From NCBI GenBank assembly GCA_950022655.1, contig OX465581.1:28863300-28927299 (forward strand): 64,000 nt of DNA. Reading direction: 5' to 3'. This DNA is from Alentia gelatinosa. Its lineage: Eukaryota > Annelida > Polychaeta > Phyllodocida > Polynoidae. Shown here piece by piece: positions 57,883-64,000 of the stretch (position 1 is the first letter of the stretch; each line of letters begins with the position of its first letter). The notes beneath the pieces were generated by a model. That model was not told the origin of the DNA. It was given only the letters and a program-made list of their open reading frames with translations, and searched no databases. Made by a program: the position numbers and the translations under genes.

Positions 57883-60800
57883 CTCGTGGAGTATTGTCTA
57901 TTTATACAATTCTCGATGCAGTTCTATTTAAATATATGTGTGTGTATGTATTACGTATACGTGTACGTATGCATATATACATATACACGCGTGTAATGTA
58001 TGTTTTACAATTCTAGGCCACTAGGTATGGTATGTAGTAACAGTGAGGAGGCCGGACTGGTTTGATAATTTGATATTGGCACTTTAGGGCATTGGATGTG
58101 AGATTATCCAGCGCAAGCCTGATTAGATACAACAGCGCATAAATCGCCATGTATCGGACATTTTGAATATGTGTATCATTCCATAGTATGTTGATCAAAT
58201 CGGGAAAACTAATAATAAATACACAATATGAATCGATGATGTCAATAATTCCGTCAACAACTATCTTTAGTCGAAATGAAATGTCAGTGCAGGCAAAAGA
58301 TGTTGGGTTCGTATGGTATTCATACTGAAATGATGATTGCGATGAAGTATTTGGTTGACTTTCGTATATTTTATGCACGTTAAAGACGCAAGCGGCTTGG
58401 ATAATGGAGACAACTCCTCAAGGAAATTTCTCGTTCCCATCGATTCTCTGATCGCGAAATACATATTCCTATCCGAAGTCTTGACAGGTTCGGAAACCTA
58501 CTTTAGCGACTGATGCCGTGATTTGAAAACAAATCCTACTGTAGCATCTCCATACCGCATAATGCGAACCTCTGTATTTCAGACTATATTGATGTACCCA
58601 TACTTTCCTATTTCCCTTAACGTAGAGTGCAACATTGCTGGAATTCAATTGGAGTCCATACTTGCAATAGAAAAATCTGCGATAATGTACTAAATATATC
58701 AAGTAAGGAGTCTAATTAAATATAACCTGATGTTATAGTAATGTGGCCACGTGTCATCAGCATTTACAGGTCAGTAAATGTACTCCGGATAATAAATCCT
58801 TAGTAAATTGTGAAGCTTAATCAGTTCATCTCAGTTCATCCGTCCGCCTTAGCATGGCAACGTGCTTGACTCGGCTACAGAGATGGAGCAGCTTTCCCGC
58901 GCTGACAGAGTAAAGCAGGGTACTCGTCCTTGATGTCGTCTGCTCCAAGCTATTCCATCCTGGCCCAATGATAAGGGGCTGGGAAACGTGAGGCCGCGTC
59001 TTGTGATTCCGGTCAGAATAAGACGGAGAGGTACTCCCTTGTGACACCCATCGCGCGGCACTTTGAAGGACTCCAGTCATACACAAATAGCACTGCCTAT
59101 GGCTTCCCATCTTAGCTCCCGCCAATACAAGAGACGGTCGTCCCACAGAGAGCGAACCTTCGCTACATATGTTTTTGTCATACGGCCAGGCTTTATCGAT
59201 TCCCATGTGACGCATGTGTTATTCACATAATTCCCTACTGATCCCAGTAGTGGTTAGCTGGAGGGATTGGCAGGTGTTTGTGAGGGGGGGGGGGGCGTTC
59301 TCTGAGTCTCTTTGTTATCTCCGTCCCTTTTCTTAGAAGGTGGGCTTATAGACTATCTCCATGCAGATACCCTGGGAAACACTGCTTCAAGGTTCAATCT
59401 ATAACCTGCCTCTGAATATATCTGCCCCAAATCGCCTTACAAGAAACTAGGGACTATTGTAAAGCTACAGACAATAAGTGTGATACATTAGATTGACTGT
59501 ACCCATGCGCTTATCATCAGCCCACGCCTCCTCTATCCAACCCCTTGCTGTGCTTGCATACATACACGTCATGGTACACAAATCGACTTAGGCCTGACGC
59601 ATAGTCCCGCGGCTACAATGAGGGTTCCTGACTGGAGCGTGGCATAATTCTATTCCCCATGTGACTTGAAGATGAATGGAATCCTCCACGCTACTCGAAG
59701 GACTGTACTAAATCAGGAGGATGCCTCGTCATTAATGTGAAGAATAAAACGTCATCCATCTCGGCGAGGGTTGTACTGGAGGATGGTTACTGGAGGCAGT
59801 GCTGGAGGATTGCACGTCAGATTTATTATGAACGAATACCATGTGCGGCCTTCGCGCAATCGCCTCTAATCAAAGCACTTCATCATCGTGCGCACGCATG
59901 TTGCGGGAGTGTGTGTCCTGGAGTAGGTTTGACTGACGGCCGCTGTGGGGTTGTGAAAGGAGAGCTGAGGGGAGGGCGCATCATGCATTACATGCTGAAG
60001 CTGGGGGAAAGAATGTTGACTGGAGACTCGCGGTGCAGGAAGGAAAAATTCTATGGGGTGAATTCAGCGTGTGTGGAGTTGAAACTGAGCTTAAACTGCG
60101 AGCAGTGTGCGTTTAACTTCTACCACGTCAAATTTCTACCAGCCTAACCTCACTTGCCTCAGCAGAGGAAAAAACCTCTAATCACCCGGGAAGCAGGAGA
60201 AAGCGATTTGATTATAAAATAATTTTTAGTGCCATAGAATAGGAAGGAACTGATGACCCACATTACAACCACAAAGAGGGAGGAAAATGGGAACGTTGAT
60301 AATTACCATTAAAAGTGTTTATGGAACAGCCTTCTCGGGTAGCCTATGTTTGTTCTTTCACCACATTACACAGCATATCATATTCCCCAATCGCAGCCCC
60401 CTCGACAGAGGAATAGTCACCTACAAGAAGAAGCCTTTGTTAGACTGTCGACTATGGTAAAAAGAAGCATCCATAAAACATAAAAATCGGCTTGTGTGTG
60501 GAAGCAGATGTGTGGAGACTGCTTACAGTAGGGATTCGCCTTTATACAGGAATACCGCTCCACCTTCCCGCCCCGCCGCTCATTCTCCTCACACACGATG
60601 CAGGAAGTACGGCCGGCCTTTATCATGCACATCACATAAACAATAGATAAGGTCTTGTCTTCTAATTTCCTCGCAGGCGGCACCAGGTGGTTCGAGCTGC
60701 TCTTCCCACCTGCCGCCCGCTGTGTTCCCACCCCTCCGAGGTTCCCTAGGCCGGGCACGTGTATATTCCGCCCGGCGCGAGAAGCTCGCTCGCAGAGGTA

Positions 60801-63800
60801 AAATAGCTGCTCTAGGGACCTATTCCACCGTGTGCCATATAGCACCACACTATAATATGCAACAGCCAGAGGTTACTGCTAAGCCCACCAGATAATGGGA
60901 ATCTTTTATGACGTCTCGCTTTTTGCATATAGCCTCCTTGATTTACATAGTGTTACATTTATATGAATATATCTGGCTTTAGTTTAATTCACCCAACCAG
61001 TAATTCTCATTTTGTAGGGGTAACTACAAATCTTTGCATTTATCAGTGCTTTCCTATTCAGTTTACACCGGTTTTTAGCGGTCTAGATTTATGGCGGTAC
61101 CCGCATATCACTCCTGTTCTGTGTGAAGACAAGGAGAACCATGACAGCTATTGTTTCCATAAAAGAGAAAGGAGCATGCCTCTAATAATCAGGGCAGCGG
61201 CCCGGGAAAACGACAAATACGCCTGTCTCAAGGGGAGCTTTGCCTGTACTACTTACAACCCTCAGCGGACCCGTGTAAAGCGGTACCCGAACCATGCTGG
61301 GAAAAGGAAACTCCAAAATTCCTACCCAACAGAACCAACTTGCCAGGCAATCCCCAAACGATTAGTTACCGAAATGGCCACCCAGGGTGTTGGTAAACCT
61401 ATGTGCAGGCACAACGGGAGGGGGGTCACAAACAGTTCTACTGGACAGCCAGTTAAGAGCAACCATTATGGCTCGGCTAACTGCAGGGGGCACCTTTTCG
61501 GCTAGATAGTAAAAGCGGACGCCCTGGGACAGCGCGTCCCAGTTGTCCGGATGGAACTGTCACTGCTGGTACTTTGTTGATACCTGATCCGCATACTGAT
61601 CACCCGTGCCCTCCTCTAGTGGCATATGACTAGGTGGAGACAGCAAGAGGGTGTTTTCAGTAAAAATCACATTACACAGAGCTAGGATTACATACACCTG
61701 CAAACACGTCCCGCAGATTATATCCCCCACACTGTTACTCTCTTATCAGATTGTCGCTTCGAAATAGGTTTACCCTTACGGAGACTATAGATATAAACAA
61801 TGCACTCATCTAAAATATTCATGTACACAGTTTTGGAAGTAATAGCGGTCATTGAACAAAAGACTGAAATCAGGTATTACCAGTATAATCGCCTATTTCC
61901 ATTTGAGTGCCAAAGAGACCTTTTCCACAGAATCTATCTTGCAAAACTCATAAACCAGGAACCATCCGACCAAAACCTTATTTCACAGGTTTAATCTATA
62001 CCAAAGGCCTCTGGTAGCCATATGAGTCATATGGCGTGGGTTCTTTTGCGTGTGGGTGACTGAAGGGGTCTGGCGGTCAACAGGCCTGCCCGCGGCGGTG
62101 CGGTAAAGTACCGGGAATTACGTTTACACGCGCCGACAGTAATGGTAATGCCACCGGTCAGTTGGCGCCTGGTCAGCGAGTCTGGACATAGAAGGCAGGC
62201 CGATCCACAGATTCCTAACCACTGGTCATCGAGGGGCCTTGACTATCAGCCGCACTGCCACCAACGTCAGGCCCGGTCCGGGGAGTTCTTTGGTGAAAGC
62301 ATTGACTGAGAGTGGAGTGCTGGAGCAGTGACTGGTAAACTTTATGATTAGGTATCATTAACTTGAAAAGAGCATGGTTGTGAGAAGTCAATATACAATA
62401 GCTTGTAACAGCGTGGGTGGAGCTTCAATCTTAAGGTTACAGGATTATCTATATGACTAATATTCTCGGATGTGTATAAATGCAATAGCTTTTATTCCTG
62501 TACATGGTTATATATATATATAATTAGCCTTACCATCTAAACAAAAATTAATCGACCTCCAATATCTTTACAAGCGTAGGATTTAAGGTAAATGAAGCTT
62601 GTTCTTCTGGCCATTAAAATATACCACTTACAGACAGTACTCGCCAGGCGCCATTTAAGGCTATCCTGAAGGTTTTCGATATAAAAAGGGATATAAGCTC
62701 CATTCAGCTTGTTCTTTATTAGTGTCATATAACCATGAAGTAGACCCAGGATAGCTTGCACAATATCACTCTGGAGGACAATTATATTGAGTCAACTGCT
62801 TTCAGAGCTTATCGGCTCATGTATATTCCATCAATTGGCTGTCTATACGCTATCTATAGTTCCAGTTAATGTTCATGCTTAGGGTTTTTACGTTTCCATA
62901 TTCTTCTTCCTCATTTCATACGTTGCCCCTAACGCTGCCTCTCCGCTAGCGTTTTCATCTGAAATATCACATGTCTTCCGACCGTAATGTGTACTCCACA
63001 CCAGGTGGAATGTGAGACTTTAGGTTGACCTTTCTAGAAACCACACTATTACTTCTACATGCCAAACACATTTTATATCCGCCGGCTGTCCTACACAATA
63101 TATCCAGTGTCCAGAGGGTTTATCATATACAGACAGGCTTTTCACTTTTTGTTTCGAAACAGATCTAATATCTTCGCAGGTTTTTGTATCACTATAATAT
63201 CAGGACACAGTACGATATACATGTAATTACATTTATGTATTGTGAAGGATAAACTATTAACCACTTCACCCAGGTATCTTTGCGGATAATTTAATATCAT
63301 TTAATGTGTTGATGGCTTAGAATCATGTGGGAAATGACAAAAGAATAAATATTTAATCACATGTTTCAAGTTTATGTTTTATCTTATGTTTTGTCTTTGT
63401 GTCTTTCCCCCTTGCTTTATCACACACCTAATCATATTTACCCTTTCTCCAATTGGGGACGAACGCCTGCTCTCAATCGATTCAGGGAAGAGGATCTGAG
63501 CTGTGGTATGACCCCTGCCCTCTTTATGTTCTATGACAACCCGAGGGTCGGACGTCACCATCACTCGGGATTATTTTCAAACAGATCCTTTTTGAGTCCC
63601 AGTACATCTTTTCTTATCTTGACACAGGCAGCACAGAAGGAACATCAGAGATAGCACGTGATCTCAATACGTGTACATTAATCATTGCACCTTAGACCTT
63701 AACCTTGTGTATGATTGCCTTTAAAAAAAGGTATACTCTAGCTAGTACACCATCATGTTAGCAGGCGGACCCTTAAGATATCACTCCACCTTCCCAACAC

Positions 63801-64000
63801 TCAACTTGACATTGATTAGGAAAAGCAAACTCAGCGTTGGGTGTTACCAGAATGGTACTGAGAGTGGTTCGCCTCACTGCAGATTGACCTATACTTGGCG
63901 GGTCTAACGCCCGGGTTTTAGGGCTGGCTATTTGATCCATTTAGCCACCGCCATCAGATGTGCCCACCACCCCGTCTTATCCTCCTCCTACCCCGTCTCA
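57883..64000. other. Unassigned stretch to window end
   Basis: No gene recognised. The longest frames, 59737-60147 (136 codons, plus), 60417-60848 (143, minus) and 60963-61505 (180, plus), have no motif, no splice context and unbiased composition. Minor features are a G12 run (59284-59295), a 17-bp palindrome CCATATGAGTCATATGG near 62013-62029 and a short TA tract near 62509-62522. Confidence 0.45.

Noticed and set aside
60417..60848. 143-codon minus-strand ORF
   Set aside because: No motif or exon context; it includes mixed low-information sequence.
60963..61505. 180-codon plus-strand ORF, the longest outside elements
   Set aside because: No recognised domain, mixed composition, no Kozak or splice evidence. 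A frame of this length can arise by chance in 64 kb on six frames.

Overview
The window looks like gene-poor, repeat-rich nuclear DNA from an animal, most likely a marine invertebrate; the species cannot be read from the sequence. The case rests on AT-rich sequence, intron-style coding exons with GT donors, one recognisable metazoan retinol-dehydrogenase gene, and a repeat mix of Penelope-like elements with GIY-YIG endonuclease and hammerhead motifs, APE-type LINEs, a PIF/Harbinger relic, and several MITEs. No bacterial operons, CRISPR arrays, rRNA or tRNA genes were seen.

Host genes. The only confident host gene is an intronless microsomal retinol dehydrogenase (RDH11-14 type short-chain dehydrogenase) on the minus strand at 32425-33390, with a TATA box and a poly(A) signal. 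Two minus-strand segments read as first coding exons: 17532-17594 (strong Kozak start, GTAAGC donor, 21 codons) and, more weakly, 4947-5105 (53 codons of a possible type II membrane protein). Their downstream exons were not found.

Mobile elements, left to right: a 515-bp MITE flanked by TTAA (8571-9085) with a diverged inverted second copy (34444-34915); a broken PIF/Harbinger transposase (10610-12545) split by about 1 kb of other DNA; a long fold-back hairpin (15085-15248); a LINE on the minus strand (30525-23546) split by a nearly intact Penelope-like element (24137-28164) with a 15-bp target-site duplication; a second decayed LINE (36600-37990) followed by a decayed Penelope-like 3' end; small palindromic elements at 42999-43138, 43928-44021 and 57823-57882; a pogo/Tigger-like MITE (45650-46015); a 2.67-kb terminal-inverted-repeat element (47388-50061) inserted in a TA microsatellite; and a third LINE fragment (50880-51600).

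Points of most interest. (1) The 2.67-kb element carries nine spaced copies of an ATCACGTCC-type site, three of them as a 14-bp palindrome, and has no transposase. (2) The intact Penelope-like element has an RGG/Tyr-rich ORF1 overlapping the RT-endonuclease ORF out of frame. (3) Three hammerhead ribozyme cores occur, and their stem II helices differ in sequence but all pair. The rest of the window is unassigned intergenic or intronic sequence, described by stretch below.
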